From: CAZXDS01 sp964639525
Lineage (GTDB): Bacteria > Bacteroidota > Ignavibacteria > Ignavibacteriales > Melioribacteraceae
Length of the DNA: 6,995 nt
Assembly (NCBI GenBank): GCA_964639525.1
Contig: CAZXDS010000173.1
Span: 1 to 6,995 of the forward strand
Reading direction: 5' to 3'
This document shows, piece after piece, positions 6,274-6,995 of the stretch. Each line of letters starts with the position of its first letter. The first letter of the stretch is position 1. A model generated the notes under the pieces. That model made no database searches, was not told where the DNA came from, and saw only the letters and a list, made by a program, of their open reading frames with translations. Made by a program: the position numbers and the translations under genes.

Positions 6274-6995
6274 ATGAATAAAATAGACAAAAGTATAAAT
6301 TTAGATTTCTATAACAGAATTGCTGAACTTTTAAGAAATGCCCGAAAGACTGTTGTCCAAGCCGTCAATAAAACAATGGTTTATACCTATTTCGAAATAG
6401 GTAGAACAATTGTTGAAGAAGAGCAAAAGGGCAAATCCCGTGCAGAATATGGTAAACAAATCATTAAAGATTTATCTCAAAAACTTACTCGTGAATTTGG
6501 AAAAGGTTTTTCTACAAGAAACCTCGAACAAATGAGAAAATTTTATCTTATTTATGGTAAACAAATTGAAAATAAGGGCAATACAAAAACGCAAACACTG
6601 TCTGCGAAATTGAAAATGACAAGTATAAAAACACCTGATTTTAAATTAAGTTGGTCTCATTACTTGTTTTTAATGGGATTAGATAATATAGAAGAAAGAA
6701 CATTTTACGAAATAGAAGCGTATAACAACAATTGGAGTTTAAGGGAGTTACGCAGACAATTTGACACCGCTTTATACCAAAGATTGGTTCTAAGTCTAGA
6801 TAAAAAAGGAGTGAAAGAGTTATCACAAAAAGGGGCAAAATTAGAAAAACCAGAAGATGCTGTAAAAGACCCTTATGTTCTTGAATTTCTTGGTTTGCCG
6901 GAAGATAAGAAATATTCTGAAACTGAATTGGAACAAAAACTAATAGACAAATTAGAACATTTTCTTCTTGAATTGGGTAAAGGTTTTGCATTTAT
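6274..6995 (+). CDS. yhcG: YhcG/DUF1016-family PDDEXK nuclease, 3' end cut by window
   Basis: The frame is open from ATG 6274 to the window edge with no stop, giving 240 residues of a protein that is usually about 340-380 aa. The DUF1016 N-terminal domain is clear: a helical segment at about residues 15-94 with AVNKTMVYTYFEIGR, RAEYGKQIIKDLSQKL and FGKGFSTRNLEQMRKFY; then LSWSHY (125-130), WSLRELRRQ (154-162) and DPYVLEFLGL (about 199-208). The visible part ends at LGKGFAF, just where the C-terminal PDDEXK nuclease domain begins, so the catalytic residues are not seen. The family is a putative endonuclease of unsettled role, often scattered in accessory DNA and near restriction-modification or other defence genes. 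AAGGA at 6262-6266, 7 nt upstream, supports the start. It has its own promoter and is separated from the peptidase gene by 142 bp containing the inverted repeat. Confidence 0.9.
   Translation, partial: MNKIDKSINLDFYNRIAELLRNARKTVVQAVNKTMVYTYFEIGRTIVEEEQKGKSRAEYGKQIIKDLSQKLTREFGKGFSTRNLEQMRKFYLIYGKQIENKGNTKTQTLSAKLKMTSIKTPDFKLSWSHYLFLMGLDNIEERTFYEIEAYNNNWSLRELRRQFDTALYQRLVLSLDKKGVKELSQKGAKLEKPEDAVKDPYVLEFLGLPEDKKYSETELEQKLIDKLEHFLLELGKGFAF

Noticed and set aside
6641..6991. Minus-strand open frame of 116 codons.
   Set aside because: It is antisense to the yhcG coding frame, which shows clear family motifs; the minus frame has low-complexity hydrophobic content and no ribosome binding site.

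Overview
The window is AT-rich with closely packed genes and looks like chromosomal sequence from the Bacteroidota/Chlorobiota/Ignavibacteriota group. Three things point there: a family S46 dipeptidyl-peptidase, repeated TAnnTTTG (-7) promoter motifs of the Bacteroidota type upstream of several genes, and usable Shine-Dalgarno (SD) sequences in front of several starts. Bacteroidota proper mostly lack SD sequences, so the combination favours an Ignavibacteria-like or other early-branching relative. That placement is inference.

Layout, left to right. At 64-315 (+) is yidD, the membrane-insertion factor, with a near-consensus Bacteroidota-type promoter directly in front. At 357-881 (+) is pyrE (orotate phosphoribosyltransferase). 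A minus-strand block converges on it with only 7 bp between stop codons: a phosphomannomutase/phosphoglucomutase (3369-2023), a 71-aa orphan protein (1937-1722) and a DUF3298/RsiV-C-type lipoprotein (1692-889). Spacing allows these three to be one operon. A 217-bp intergenic region (3370-3586) holds divergent promoter candidates. To its right on the + strand are a small four-CxxC-type zinc-ribbon protein, which apparently begins at an AUU codon behind a perfect AGGAGG (3587-3895), and a secreted S46 dipeptidyl-peptidase with DPP7-type specificity residue (3957-6131). A perfect 16-bp inverted repeat follows. A yhcG/DUF1016-family PDDEXK nuclease gene then begins at 6274 with its own promoter and runs off the right edge.

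Most genes are ordinary housekeeping or envelope functions: membrane protein biogenesis, pyrimidine synthesis, sugar-phosphate supply for surface polysaccharide, a lipoprotein, and peptide degradation in the cell envelope. The least described parts are the zinc-ribbon protein with its probable non-canonical start, the 71-aa orphan, and the yhcG nuclease at the edge, which may mark the start of an accessory region. I see no CRISPR array, tRNA, rRNA or transposase.
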